The notes beneath the pieces are model-generated. The model saw only the letters and a list, made by a program, of their open reading frames with translations, did not search any database and had not been told where the DNA came from. Below, in pieces: positions 23,721 through 36,004 of a DNA stretch of 64,000 nucleotides (its first letter is position 1; each line of letters begins with the position of its first letter). The DNA lies in NCBI GenBank assembly GCA_036023115.1, contig JAYKKT010000073.1, positions 15,442,001 through 15,506,000 on the forward strand. The letters run 5' to 3'. The stretch is from Brasenia schreberi (Eukaryota > Streptophyta > Magnoliopsida > Nymphaeales > Cabombaceae). The position numbers and the translations under genes are program-made.

Positions 23721-24693
23721 TTGTTACTCCCAGACATCAAGCCTTTACGGACCCCACCTAATGCTGGAGAAGGCTTCTGGGTTTGGTTTTCTTACTCGAT
23801 CGAACCACATCGAACCAATTCAGCTTGTTCTTCCTCTGTTGTTTTTCTTTTTCTCTTTTCAATGTTTCCTCTGGTTTTTGTTAAGTAGATTTTATAAATT
23901 TAAATATTTTTTGTTTAGCTTTTAAAATTTGCCAACTAATTTTCACATATTTATTTGATTTGAAGTGGCCAGTTCTCTGAATCTTCAAGATGAACGCAAT
24001 CTAAATACCCCATCAACGTTGGCCCTAACCACTTGACCAACTCAAAGCAATCACAAATACCACTTTTTTTTTTACTGACGCTTGCATAAATCACATCGAC
24101 ATATTCCTACAAGACACTTAAATAAGAGAGCAATTGGATGCTGAACATTCCCACCCTATGTTCTTTCAAATATTCATTAATAGATTTTTTAGTAAAGTAG
24201 ATGCATCTCGAATACTTGTTTCTTTTATTCGCCGAGATGATTTTAGGCATATTTCTACCATACATGCAACCCCGGGTATCAAACCCATGACCTTTTTGAG
24301 TCTACCCTCTACAAAGGAGAGTCGTGTCTCTGGGTGCATCTCGAACCCTCTCTTTATTCAAATATACTGTTGTGTTGTCTCCAAAATGGGATCATTATCA
24401 AGCATCACAAATCATTCTGCGTCAACAGACACAAAGAATTTTAAATGTTATTCATAAGTTGAAGCAGTTAAGTACAACAAAACGTGAGCTTAGTCTACTC
24501 TTGCCAAGCTCTAAGTTGACCCACTTGACTCTAAATAAGAGAGAGAGGGAGAGAGAGAGGTGCTACAAGGGTCCATAACAGCTCAAACAAACCAGACACA
24601 CTTACTTAGACAGACTAAGAGAAAGATATTACTTGAACGAAACACTGTTAATGATCGTATAATACCGTAAAAGAAGAAACATCACATCCAAAA
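23259..24693. other. spacer with GA microsatellite and a tRNA-like patch
   Basis: A (GA)n run lies at 23680-23720 and a short one near 24540. Around 24200-24310 a minus-strand stretch includes GGGTTTGATACCC, similar to a pol III B box, possibly an old SINE. No gene seen. Confidence 0.4.
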
Positions 24694-25134
24694 CTAAGCA
24701 CAGCGGAACCCAGGTGGAATGGAGCAACCACAGTGATTAACAAGCAAAGTAAACTTGTAATGATACTCAATCTTGATCCCCAAGAAGTCGGTCTTCACCA
24801 CTTGACACAAGCAAGCAGCTGCCTCAAAGTTGATCAAGCCTTGGATGAGCGGGCAGCAATCGGAGTTCAGCGGGCTCGGGGCACCAAGCAACCCACCTAA
24901 GAGCTCAGTGCACACGCTAAGCTTAAGAGTGTTGACAGGGCAATGTGGTTCTGCCGGTCTGCGCGGTGGCTTCTGCACATGAGGCTTCAGTTTCTTGGGT
25001 TTGTGACAGTCCGGGTCACAGTGAGGCTTAGGTGGGAGAAATGGTTTTTCACAAGGATATTCTACGCAGGCGTTGGCAGACTGTGTCAAAATTAGCAAGG
25101 ATAGCAGCAATGAAGGGATCATCATGGACGTCAT
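24694..25134 (-). CDS. hybrid proline-rich protein (8CM), second copy, 146 aa
   Basis: Second secreted eight-cysteine hybrid proline-rich protein, single exon, convergent with the one at 21170. The start chosen is the ATG at 25134; the open frame extends upstream only through a GTG. The signal peptide is about residues 1-23 (hydrophobic LLLSLLILTQ). The linker is basic and Pro/Lys/His-rich, with three additional Cys before the domain. The domain keeps the C, C, CC, CLC, C, C order plus an extra Cys in NHCGC. Sequence differs substantially from the first copy, so this is an old paralogue, not a recent duplicate. Cell-wall or extracellular role is inferred from the family. Confidence 0.93.
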   Translation of the reverse strand: MTSMMIPSLLLSLLILTQSANACVEYPCEKPFLPPKPHCDPDCHKPKKLKPHVQKPPRRPAEPHCPVNTLKLSVCTELLGGLLGAPSPLNSDCCPLIQGLINFEAAACLCQVVKTDFLGIKIEYHYKFTLLVNHCGCSIPPGFRCA

Positions 25135-25223
25135 CTCTGCGCTCACTGTTAAAAACCAAAGGCACTGACAGCAATCAAACTCTTGGGAACTTTTACCTTG
25201 CGATTCTCAGAGTTAAAATCGTG

Positions 25224-25231
25224 TATATATA
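25224..25231 (-). promoter_or_regulatory. TATA box of the HyPRP gene at 25134
   Basis: TATATATA on the minus strand, 90 bp upstream of the start codon. Confidence 0.6.
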
Positions 25232-25234
25232 GGA

Positions 25235-25814
25235 AGAAAAGGTGAGAAATCGACGGCAGATTCTCATAAATTTCCTTGTAGCGATGTGCAGCTGTATCCG
25301 TAATAAAACAGCAACACGCTTGAAACTTACGCATGGTTGAATTTAACTGCATCGTATTGTTTACACTATGATCAACACCAAGAAATTTCAACCCCACATC
25401 TCTCCCTCGTGATTCGTGGGATCGAGCGTAAGACAATGGTGATTGAATATAACCCGTAATTTGATGTGGAGTAGTTCCATGCATGAATGGCAGCATATGG
25501 TGAATCGTAATATATAATCAAAGGAAATTTATTTTATACCAACTTGCTTTAATCTATGTATGGGATGCCACTGTTTGATTGGTTGAATCTTCAATGTACT
25601 GAAGTATTTTCGAGAATAAGTACTGAGGTTTTTAATCGTCTTAATCATCTGTGCTTCATTATTTTAAAAGTATTAAGATTTGACTTAGCTTGCAGCGTTT
25701 ACATCCATGATCTGTGAGCATTGATTGTTTGCCATCTTAAATATCGAGCCTTCTCAACTTGCAGTTCAAGCAAGTCAACTAAGCCTACTTCCGGTTCTGG
25801 GTAAACTGCGCTTG
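25235..25814. other. upstream region of the second HyPRP gene
   Basis: Presumed promoter-proximal sequence. No other gene supported. Confidence 0.4.
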
Positions 25815-26400
25815 GAACTAGACATGATCGGTTTCAAACCAGCCCAAAAGTTTCAACCAGAATCGAATCGGATTCTGAACCCGGAATCGGTGAAATAGGA
25901 AGCAGGTTGAAACCAGAACCAGCAATTCTATACTTTTTTATTTCATAATGTAATAGTTTTTTTTTTGTTTTGGGCAGTTTAGGCCTCAAACCCGAACCAG
26001 ATCTGACTTGATCCCGGTTTACTTCCGATTCCTGGTTCCAAGAAAACAAGAATTGGCGGTTTGAAACCACTCATTCCGGTTTACCTTGAATTGGCCATGT
26101 TTTCCTGGAACTATGAATTGTAACCGAACAGTATTCCATCTTGTTCCAATTATGTACTTCGTAATCGCCACTCTCAGTTTGAAGCAAAAACCATAAAACA
26201 AAGGAAAACCTAGAAAAAGTCAAACAAAATAAAACTTATAAAATGAAACATGAACTAGAACCCTATGTTCTGGTTCCAGTTCCGTAAGAGGAGGAAGTGT
26301 CACCGAATCAATGGAGTCCTCTGGTCCGCTTATGGTTCTCATCAGTCCAATCAGCTGTTTTCAGCCTGGTTCAGTTCCAGTTAAAAAAACTGTGTGCATT
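25815..26400. repeat. GGTTC/AACCGG-rich dispersed repeat, copy 6
   Basis: Begins GGAACTAGACATGATCGGTT, the best-preserved form of the family terminus. AATCGAATCGGATTC and GGTTTGAAACC motifs follow to about 26110, with further GGTTC-rich sequence to 26400. Confidence 0.45.
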
Positions 26401-27904
26401 CCGAGCCATCCATGGCTAAATTGTCGTTTGCTGGCCGAAGTCAGGAGACACCCAGAACGACAATATTAACTCACAAGGTAGAATTATAGACATCCAAATC
26501 AATAAGGCATGTTGGGCACTAATTAGACATAATAGACTGTAACAAAATATTTTTTTTTTCACCACATTTTTTTATATAAATTAGTAAAACCATAACGCTT
26601 TTAGTGAAAGACTACCCACATGACTAGGTAAATCAACTTGTGAATAACTCGAACCCTATCAAAATAGGGCTCACTCATACAATTTTTTTTAATTGGCAAA
26701 ATGGGGTGATCCCAAACCTGCACACAGCTAAGAATGATCAAATATCACACGGAAGGTGCACCCAAAAAGAAACACAGCATGCCACTTGTTTATAAATTCT
26801 GACTGATAAAATTAACACAAAGAAGCAACTCTAAAGAGTTGAAGTTAAGAGTGACCATTAAGTAGGTGTCTTCAGATTGAATTGAGTTAAAGGCAAAAGG
26901 GTCCTCTTTCTTGATTTAATGAGATATGGTTTCTTTTAAACGAAAAGGAATTTACAAATGTAACGTTTTGCTTACTAAATATAGGGAAGAATTCACGGAG
27001 CTATTTTTTGAAACTGAAAACAGAAAACCCAGAATGAAAAACATAAAAGGATAAATGAAAAGTGAAGAGATATACCTACGAGATTTCATTTCTCGTGAAA
27101 CCTCTACACAGAAAAATACCCTATTGTTTGGCCGGCGATTCAAAGTCCCGTGACGCTCTCTGTGATTCACTCCTTCCTCCGCCTTTGTGTTCGATCTTCG
27201 GTTTCTTCATTTGCAGCATCACTAGGCGATCAACAAATTAAATGTGTTTTGTGGTAGCGTGATTACTTCAAATCGTAGCTGTTACAGTGCCTGATACTCG
27301 AGCAATTCCCATCATTTGAGATGGATAATTAAGTGCTCAGTTATATATTAATCCTTTTGTAGCAGAGGATGAACCAAAACATTGCTTTGATCACGCTAAA
27401 TATGTGGAAAGAAGTAGTCAATCTATCTTACTGTTAAATGAAGGCTCACATAAAACTAAGATCGACCTTTTCCTACACTAAGGTGTTGTGTACAAGGATA
27501 AATTGAGAATAAGGAAACAGAAAACTGCAGACAGAAGAAGGTGATTGTGTTATAAGGTCTAAAGTAAATTGTGAAGGACCAAGTTAGCTGAACATAAGTT
27601 ATTTTTGAAGGTAAAATTATATGAAGACGTGATTTTCCTAAAAGAAGCATGTGACAACAATTTAAATTACAGTTTTTATATTTATCGTAAAATGGAAATA
27701 TGACCGCTCTGCCACAAGTACGCCTACTCAAGTTATGTGTGTATGTGCGTGCGCGCACCAACTCCATGAATTGGCTTCAAAATATTGTAACAATTCATGG
27801 GGAATTACCCAGGGTCTACAGCCAAGAAGTTGAAGACCAGAGGTAATATCGACAATTTCAACTATTGCAATACAGAGATATGACAGAATGGCAGCGTCGG
27901 ATAC
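26401..27904. other. spacer, no gene seen
   Basis: AT-rich. Minus-strand frames at 26952-27170 and 27456-27767 have no recognisable domains. Confidence 0.45.
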
Positions 27905-28040
27905 GGGTGTTCAATGAACCGCTCGAACCGAACCAAACCAACTCCATTGGTCTGGTTCGGTTCCAGCGCTGGAACCGTGAACAAAACCACCAAGTCTAGC
28001 TTCTAATAGAACAGAATCAAACCAAACCGATAAAATTTAT
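27905..28040. repeat. GGTTC/AACCGG-rich dispersed repeat, copy 7
   Basis: Begins GGGTGTTCAATGAACCGC and contains CGAACCGAACCAAACC and GGTTCGGTTCCAGCG. Confidence 0.4.
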
Positions 28041-28831
28041 ATCAAAGCTAACCAATTTTCTTGGAAAGATTTCTATAATCACATCATGGTTTTCCCAATT
28101 TTCTAATACGAAATATAGTACATAAAATGAATTATTTTGTAAAGGATATCAAATCAATAATGACTCGGAAATATATATATATATATATATATGATTACAT
28201 GCAGACCTTGCAAGCACTATGAAACAACTACTATCACATCGTGCAACTTTACCAACCCTCTCTCTCTCTCTCTCTATAACCGGTATATGATTGTATATTT
28301 AAGTCTTAACAAATTCAAACAAATCTCAACTATCTAGCAAAGATAATGTATGGTTGAAATTTAAAAAGTAAGTACTCATAATAAATTGTACCTACAAAAA
28401 GTATACATATACATTTTACTTTTATATTTAAATTTCAACCATTAATCATCAAAGATAAACTTAAATTTGTTTGAATTTGTGCTAGCATATATCAGTTTCT
28501 CACATTATATATATATATATATATATGTGAATAAGGGTAATCTCTCTGTCAATGCCTATATTCTATTTGATAAAGAGAGTTTCCCACTAATAAAAAGTAC
28601 GCCTACAAGCAACTTAATTACTTCAGGACCCTTTAAATGGAATTTGGATATGATGACAATACGTGTCTCATGAATTACATCTTCACAAATGAACTGTATA
28701 GTCAAAGTTAGCACATACTATCGGCCCCAGCCATCACAAGAACGATCAGGGAGGAAACTCGACGAGTGTCCAGCCGAGACACTATAGGAGGGTTATTCAA
28801 AAAGAGTCTAGTATTTGAAAGAGAGTAAAAG
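28041..28831. other. AT-rich spacer left of the copia element
   Basis: Short (TA)n runs near 28172 and 28507; no gene recognised. Confidence 0.45.
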
Positions 28832-29258
28832 TGTTGACTGTGCGTACCTTCTTCTTCAGGCTGAAGATTTTCGATGATGATCGCCGGATTTCGGGAACCC
28901 TCTGTTGCCGATACAAAGACTTGCATAGATACAAAAATGCAGCGGAAAATGGCGAGGGTGGGTGATAGACATGAGGTTCCCACACAGGGGCTTTTACAGA
29001 CGAATGCAATATTTTGTTCTTCTCTGTATTTCTCCATATTTCACAGTGTTTGTATGTGTCTGCCTTTATAGGCAGACGCTCCCCCATTCGTTGTGCTTAT
29101 CCGCTTGTGTCTTCCCTCGTCTAGGAGCTGTAACGGATGGTCGTTACCGGATTTTCTGGTAATGGTTATCCGTTACTAAATCAGGGCATATCCTCAAGTA
29201 ACGGCTGGATGGCTAGTCCAGCCGTTACTTGAGCCGAGAATGGTCACATCCTGTAACA
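28832..29258 (-). repeat. copia 3' LTR
   Basis: 427 bp, with a TATAAA on the minus strand near 29073. It contains a perfect 17-bp inverted repeat with a 7-base loop at 29193-29233 that is mostly missing from the other LTR. Confidence 0.93.
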
Positions 29259-29369
29259 TCTCCCACTTGGCCATTCGAGCCAAGTGTATCGACATACTGG
29301 TTTTCCTCCCACTTTTTAAGGGTTTTCCCTAGTTATGTCAATTCCTGATTACTATTGCAATCAGAACCT

Positions 29370-29467
29370 GTTGTATGGTTATTTTCCTACACAACAAATC
29401 ATCCGTTGTATGGTTATTTATCTATACAACAATATATATCCGTTGTATGGTTATTTGCCTATACAAC
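29370..29467. repeat. three tandem hairpins in the copia 3' region
   Basis: Three copies of GTTGTATGGTTATT...TACAAC at about 29370, 29405 and 29442. Each can fold by pairing GTTGTA(TA) with (TA)TACAAC. They lie between the RNase H end and the polypurine tract. Confidence 0.8.
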
Positions 29468-29469
29468 AA

Positions 29470-32400
29470 TCAAACATATCTCAAACCCATGTTTCCAACA
29501 TGTTTTGAGAAGAGTTCCTCTGTTATGCCTTTTATTAAGGGATCTGCCAACATGTCTTCCGTTGGCATGTATGAGATGGATATTTCCTTTCTCATAACCA
29601 TATCATGAACATAGTGGTATTTTACCATTATATGCTTGCTTTTCGAGCAATCTGCTCCACTCTTAATAAGAGTAATTACTGTATTGTTATCACAATAGAT
29701 AACCACTGGCTTGTCTATTATCTTTAGCTTCAAATCTCGTATGAAGCGGCTTATCCAGACAACACTTGTTGTAGCCATACAACAAGCAACATACTCAGCT
29801 TCTTGTGTATGCAACACTACACAGCCCCGTTTCTTGCATGCCCAAGAAACAACACCACCTCCAAATAAGAATATTTGACTTGAGATTGATTTGCTGTCAT
29901 CTTTGCTCCAAGCAAAGTCAACATCTGAGTATCCTACCACTTTCAGTTCATCTGCTTGAAAGCACAGTTTCAAGTCCTTTGTTCCTTTCAAATATCTTAG
30001 AATCCTTTTCACAGCTACCCAATGCTGCCAACCAGGATTACTTTGATATCTACTGTCAAGACCAACAACAAAGCTGATATCAGGCCTTGTACATACCATA
30101 GCATATATCAAGCTGCCAACAGCTTATGCATAAGGAACATTAGGCTTATCGTCTCCTTCACCGAGACAATCAGGTTTAATCAATTTTACCCCTTTTGCAA
30201 CAAGTGTATCTGCAGACTTGCATTCACCCATTTTAAACTTCTTGAGGATATAGTCTATATATCTCTCTTGACTCAGGCATAAGAGTTTAGATCCTCTATC
30301 TCGAGAGATCTTTATACCCAGGATATAGGATGCTTCCCCATATCCTTCATTTCGAACTTGGAGTTCAACCGTGACTTTGTTTTGACAATCATCTCATTGT
30401 CATTTCTAGTCAACAATATGTCATCTACATACAATGATAAGATGACAAAGTGGCTCCCACTGTTCCATTCATATACACAGTGATCAAGTTTGTTAGCCAC
30501 AAACCCAAGTTCTACAATGGCATTTTGAAAAGTCAAATACCATTGGCGAGATGACTATTTTAGGCCATATAGGGATTTTTTCAACCTATATATTTTATCT
30601 TCTTGGCCTTCAACCACAAATCCTTCGGGTTGTTGCATGTATATGATTTCTTCTAAATCACTATTTAGAAAGGTTGTCTTTACATCTAACTGATGTAGAT
30701 CCAAATCATAGTATGCAGATATTGTCAGGATTATCCGTATGTATGCAAATTTTGAAACTGGGGAATATGTCTCAACATAATTTATCTCCTCCTTTTACGA
30801 AAAACTCTTTGCAACCAACCTCGCTTTAAACTTGTCGATTGTACCATCGACATTGTATTTTTTTTTGAGAACCCATTTACAGCCTATAACTTTCCTTCCT
30901 TTTGACAAATCAGCCAATTCCCAGACTTTGTTTTTCTTAATGGATTCAATTTCCTCATCCATGACTTTCTCCTAGTCTGTTGCTTCCGATGATTTTATTG
31001 CTTACTGATAAGTCAAGTTATCAGTCAACTCATCTAAATCTACCGAATTACACACTTCTTCTGCAAGATAAGTATGATAATCCTTTAAGTAGGACAGAGT
31101 GGCTCTTGGCCTCTTATGTCCACTTAAGTTATTGGTAGTTTCAGGAAGATCTTCTATGGGCTCAAAAGATGATTGGTCTAAATCTACCAAATCATTAACA
31201 CATTCCTCATTGTTTTTCAGGATGTCATTCTTAGTATCTTCTAAGAATTCAACATCTCTACTTTCAATGAGTCTATGGTCCTTATGATAAAATCGAAATC
31301 CTTTTGAAACAAAAAAAGACACTCTCAATATATGCCCTAGGCGCTTATGCCACATATTCACATCAACAGAAAAGGCACTCTCAATATAAGTAGAAGATGG
31401 ATGACTTTCATTATCAGTTAACTTGAACAGTCCTTGTTCTACATCAAATTCACCTGAGAACAAGATTCTCCCATGTTTGCCCACAGTCTCCTTATTGGGT
31501 ATAAACCTAACTTTAAAACCCTTCTTAACTAAGGTAGGGACCGAGACCAAATTTGCCTTATAGATGACACAATTAACACATCGGTCAGTACAATTGGTTT
31601 GCCTTATACAAATATCCTAAAGGATCCAATACCCAGAACATCTAAGAAAGTATTGTTTCCCATATACACATGATGTTCTCCGAGTTGATATTCCTTCAGG
31701 TGCATTGTCCCTTCCTTGGTCTTTGAGATATGTCTTATAACTTTCGAGTCTATCTACCAACCTATAACTAGGCGGTCCAACTATAGACATTCTTAAATTA
31801 CACAGATTATATCCTGCTTCTCCGACTATCCGCGTTGTGGGTTGTTTCCTCCACTTTTCTTGTTGCGGCAGTCCCTTTTGTAGTGTCCCATCTTTTCACA
31901 GTTGAAACGCTTGATCCAGAAAGCGGCTTCATGCGATTTCTTAAAACTTTGACTATCTTTCTTGTTATTCTTACCAAACGTTTTATTTGGTTTCTTTTTT
32001 TTTGTTGGATTTGGAGCTAGACACTAGCCCAACTTGCATCACTAGCAATTTCTCATTTTTGTTTTTGAGCATATATTCTTGCTCAATTGCTAGTTTTAGG
32101 GGCAACTCAGAAAAGTTGATTTCAGGCCCTAATCTTAAGGCAGTGGTGACCATATTCCATGATGGAGGTAGACTATTCAGTTTGGTTGATATTTGCATCA
32201 GTTCGGGGATGACTGATTTTGCTATGGCTAAGTCTCTAGCCATCACCAGCATGTGATTTACATGCTCTACTACATTTTCTCCTTCTTTCATTCTGAAGGA
32301 GTTGTATTTCTGTAGTAGCAACTGCACATGTAATTTTGCAGTTGTATTATACTTGGCTGTTAGTGAGTCAAAAAATTCTTTCGCAGTCTCATATTCTTCA

Positions 32401-32657
32401 AAGACCCTAATCAGGTCATCCCACATGTATGTTAACATGATTGTTCTTGCTATGGTATCGTCCTTTAGAAATGTTTTATACATTTCTATTTATTGCTGAC
32501 TTGCGTCTGGCGATGGAGGACGCACTGTTTCCTTTAAAACATACTCTAAACCTTCTAGTGTTAGAGCCAACGGAATTCTTCTCTTTCAAGTAAGGAAGTT
32601 TAGACCGTTTAACTTTTTTATTTTTGCCAGTTCGAACACACATATCTTAGAACTCAT
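29470..32657 (-). pseudogene. copia Gag-Pol, broken
   Basis: Gag starts at the ATG at 32657 and has in-frame stops TGA (32586-32588) and TAA (32490-32492); the rest is open to about 31983 with a UBN2-type Gag domain. The zinc knuckle near 31870-31920 keeps NCEKMGHYKRDC but its first Cys is Arg. The protease region (about 31560-31800) is frameshifted. The next frame (31002-31550) contains WHKRLGH, the pre-integrase zinc segment, then passes straight to integrase C-terminal sequence (KGFRFYHKDHRLIESRDVEF), so the D,D-E core is missing. Reverse transcriptase (about 30111-30990) has YVDD but multiple stops. RNase H (29470-30111) is open, with acidic residues in GYSDVDFAW, TQEAEYVA and YCDNN. Confidence 0.9.
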
Positions 32658-33856
32658 TTTTATGTGTTTGACAAAAATAACAATCAAGCGGTCTAAAAGA
32701 AAACAAAAAATAAAAACACACATATTAAGATACATGTTAAGTGATGTAGAATATAAAGCAGGAAAAATTTCTAAGGGTTTTTCTGCCTCTAAACCCCTAA
32801 AAAAGATACCAAGGGATAAATAATGAGGACAAACTTGTAAAATCACTATTTGGTATTCCTGTAAAATTCGCAACTGATCGGGGTTAAAATCATAATTTTA
32901 ACTCTCAAGGAGAATTTATAATTTTTCAAAAGAATAGGGGTAAACCTATCTTTTGACTAAGTGGCAGAACTGAAATTATTCAAATCGGGTTGGATAAAAT
33001 CGTAAAATGACAACCTCCGGTTTTTTTGTAAATTTCAAAAACTATCAAAGGTAAAACTATCTTTTTGCCATGGCAATTGCGTAATACCTCAAAAGGGTCA
33101 GGGGTAGTTTTGTCTTTTTGACTTAAACCTCAAAGAAAATCGCTAGCGGTTTTCGGAAAACCGTGAGCGATTTTCGAAAAACCGTTGGTTTTCCCGCCAC
33201 GATTTTTCGAAACCGTGATTTTCAATTTTTTTTGTATAGCAACGCTGAAAAGCGTTTTACAGATAAGCTCTCTGAAATGTTCTGAGAGAGAAAGAGAATA
33301 ATAGGGAGGAAGAGGGTTGGAGAGAGCTGCCGAAGGGGTGTTCTCGCCATTCGTCGGTTGTCGGCCCGTTCCTGACTTCTTATTTTGCCGGCCTTCCTTA
33401 CTTCGGCTCGTGCCTTTTGCTTCGGGCTTTTTGTCGGCCTGTGTTTTGACTTTTGGCTTTTTGTCGGCCTTTGTTTTTGGGCTTAGGCTGTTTTGGCCTG
33501 CCTTAGGGTGTTTCTTTTGGCTTTTTGGCCGATATTGCCTCTAGGTTCTACTTTCGCCGCCTCTACCGACTGCCTCCTTGCCTGCCTTTGGGCTTCAGGC
33601 TTTTTCGGCCTATCTTGGGCTTTTTGCCTGCCTGCCTTTGGCCTTCGGACTTTTACGGGCTGCCTTGGGCTTCGGCTAATTCGGTCTGCCTTAGGGTGTT
33701 TTCTTCGGCTTTTTAGCCGAGTCTGTCTCTGAGTTTTCCTTTTGCCACCTCTGCCGACTACCACCTGCTCTCATCCGATTTTTTTTTTTCGTTTCCTCTT
33801 TTTTTTTTTATTGATCCTCCCTTTCTCTTTTACAGGAAACCAAACCCTAATACCAA
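32658..33856 (-). other. copia leader with GC-rich internal duplication
   Basis: A 1.2-kb untranslated leader between primer-binding site and Gag. The part at 33317-33770 is made of degenerate GGCTTTTTGGCC and TGCCTTAGGG words, and an ~80-bp segment at about 33496-33577 recurs at about 33685-33765. Open frames on both strands here are a by-product of this composition. Confidence 0.6.
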
Positions 33857-34257
33857 TGTTGACTGTGCGTACCTTATTCTTTAGGCTGAAGATTTTCGAT
33901 GATGATCGTCGGATTTCGGGAACCCTGTGTTGTAGATACAAAGACTTGTAGAGATGCAAAAATGCAACGGAAAATGGTGAGGGTGGGTGATGGACACGAG
34001 GTTCCCACACAGGGGCTTGCACAGACGAATGCAGTATTTTGTTCTTCTCTGTATTTCTGTATTTCTCTATATTTCACGGTGTCTGTATGTGCTTGCCTTT
34101 ATAGGTAGGCGCTCTCCCATTCGTCGTGCTTATCTGCCTGTGGCTTCCCTCATCTATGAGTTGTAACAGACGACTTTTCTGGTAACGGTTATCCTTTACT
34201 AAATCAGGGCCTATCTTCAGTCGTTACTCGAGCCGAGAATGGCCACATCCTGTAACA
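33857..34257 (-). repeat. copia 5' LTR
   Basis: 401 bp, same TG...CA ends and very similar to the left LTR. TATAAA lies on the minus strand at 34098-34103. The 26-bp length difference is largely explained by loss of the hairpin sequence. Confidence 0.93.
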
Positions 34258-34262
34258 AAAAG

Positions 34263-36004
34263 GAGGTAAAAACGACAGCAAATTCGTACTAGAAAATTGA
34301 AATGCGTAAATCTGTATGCACTGTGCGGACCAAAGAACACCAGTAGCCCATTGCGCACCATACTTTATTGACCATGAGAGACATTCATTGAGTATGCTAA
34401 AAATGTTTCAGGTATGTATGTGTACTATCTTGAATGGTGTTCAACGGTGAAGACTTTAGAAGAGGAAACCATCAAACCTGCAGAAAGATCTCCAATGTAG
34501 CAACCCTCTTTTCCTGCATACGAGACCAGGGTTTTAATCCGTTTGAGCGAGCCCAAGTGCAAAGCTCGACTTGATTCCTTGAACAATTTAAGAGCTCGAG
34601 CTTGAGCTTGAGCTTGAGCTTGACCTCGAATTTCAACGAGCTTAAACCTCAGAGATGAACATGTAAACAGGCCTCTTTTATCCACATTAATGATTAAATA
34701 ACTAAATCATAGTAGAAAATACTTAAGAAAATTAACCTTCATGTGGGGGCTTGTTCACCTTTTCCTGAGCCGGTGATAGAAGTTTATGAAGTACTTCACA
34801 TACACAATTGGAATAAGGTGATTCGAGGGTTGATCTATAAAATCGAGGGTGTGATTATAGTTGATTAGATTTTTAGGGAAAAACAAACTTAAAAATTTAG
34901 AGAGAGAGAGAGAGAAGATGCAGTCCGTTTTTTGGAATCCCAAACTGAACATATTGAGTGCGCTGTAGATCTGAACGCGTCAATTAATCTGTCCATCGTA
35001 CATAAAAGACGCTCCCAGTTGAATTGATATAGAAAACCATGAATTGTTCATCAACAAATTTCACCACACCATGGGTTTCCGCTTCTTTTAAAAGGAGACG
35101 GAAGAGCAATCTTGTAAAAACCATATAGGTCCCGTATCGCACTGTACATCGATACACCTTTATCGTACCATATCATATGGTATGGTACCATACATACGAT
35201 ATAATTTTTTATTTTTTAAGTTAAATTTTTTTTAAATTAAAAAAAAATAAATGCAAAAATTTGTCCTATGCATCTTTTGTCCAAATTCTACGTAAACAGG
35301 TTAACCGAGCGGGTTCACTGTGCCGGGTCCAAGTATGCTCTCCAAATGCAAACAAATAGTTAACCTAAAACATTAAGATCATCATTGATATATCACTCTT
35401 TCCATCAGTTACAACAATGTCAAGTTAATATTTGCACAAGGAGATAAGCTCTCCTGGCTAAGGATTGACTTGAAAACCTTCAAGTTCAAGGCCCCAAGTT
35501 CGGAGTTTGATACTTAGGGGTGTGCATATCAGATTTGGGGACTAATTAACTCCAACTTAGACATCCATTAATAAAAGTATTGTCTTGCATTTGTTAATAT
35601 ATGGTTATAATATTTTTAGCCTTTAAATGAATTGCCGTTGGTAGGTAGGTTGGCAGGTAAGGTGCGAGCGAGAGCGTTCTCAAAGGTAAAAGCACTCGCA
35701 AAGTCAAAGCACTTGCATCCTAACCCTACCGCCCCGTGGGAATAATAGAAGGGTTGCGAGTGCAACTATAGTGCATCTTCCTCACCCACGAGTTAATATA
35801 GGAAGGAGCTGAACCATAAGGGTGTAGTTTGTGTTCAGCTTATGTATCTTGTCTTTTGTTTTTTCTACACTGGGGAGACTGAAGCCAATTGCAAGCCCCA
35901 AATATTGAACTCATGACCTTCAACTGTGGAGTCAACCTCCTAGCCAGCTTAACAATTTTTTCAACTTATGAATGAACTCTCAGTGCTTGAAAGTGTGTGA
36001 GCGA
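34263..36004. other. spacer with low-complexity and SINE-like patches
   Basis: GAGCTTGAGCTTGAGCTTGA repeats around 34600. A palindromic ACCATATCATATGGT lies near 35165. Two tRNA-like patches in opposite orientation (35440-35530 and 35880-35965) are listed separately. No gene seen. Confidence 0.4.
35440..35965. repeat. possible pair of SINE-like heads in inverted orientation
   Basis: 35443-35530 (+) has TAAGCTCTCCTGGCTAAGGA followed by TTCAAGTTCAAGGCC, and 35880-35965 (-) has TAAGCTGGCTAGGAGGTTGA followed by GTCATGAGTTCAA. Spacing resembles pol III A and B boxes of tRNA-derived plant SINEs. No tail or TSD was verified. Confidence 0.3.

Larger units (their letters stand above)
28832..34257 (-). 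mobile_element. Ty1/copia LTR retrotransposon, both LTRs, integrase core deleted
   Basis: A 5.4-kb element on the minus strand. LTRs at 28832-29258 (3') and 33857-34257 (5') are bounded by TG...CA. A 5-bp TSD, AAAAG, is present at 28827-28831 and 34258-34262. A primer-binding site similar to initiator tRNA-Met lies at 33844-33855 (TGGTATTAGGGT) and a polypurine tract at 29259-29270 (CCAAGTGGGAGA). Internal order in the element's direction is Gag, protease remnant, integrase remnant, reverse transcriptase, RNase H, which is the copia order. The coding region has several stops and frameshifts, and the integrase catalytic core is absent. Confidence 0.95.

Noticed and set aside
33317..33764. Hydrophobic and basic open frames in the copia leader
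   Set aside because: Complementary products of a low-complexity GC-rich repeat located between primer-binding site and Gag.
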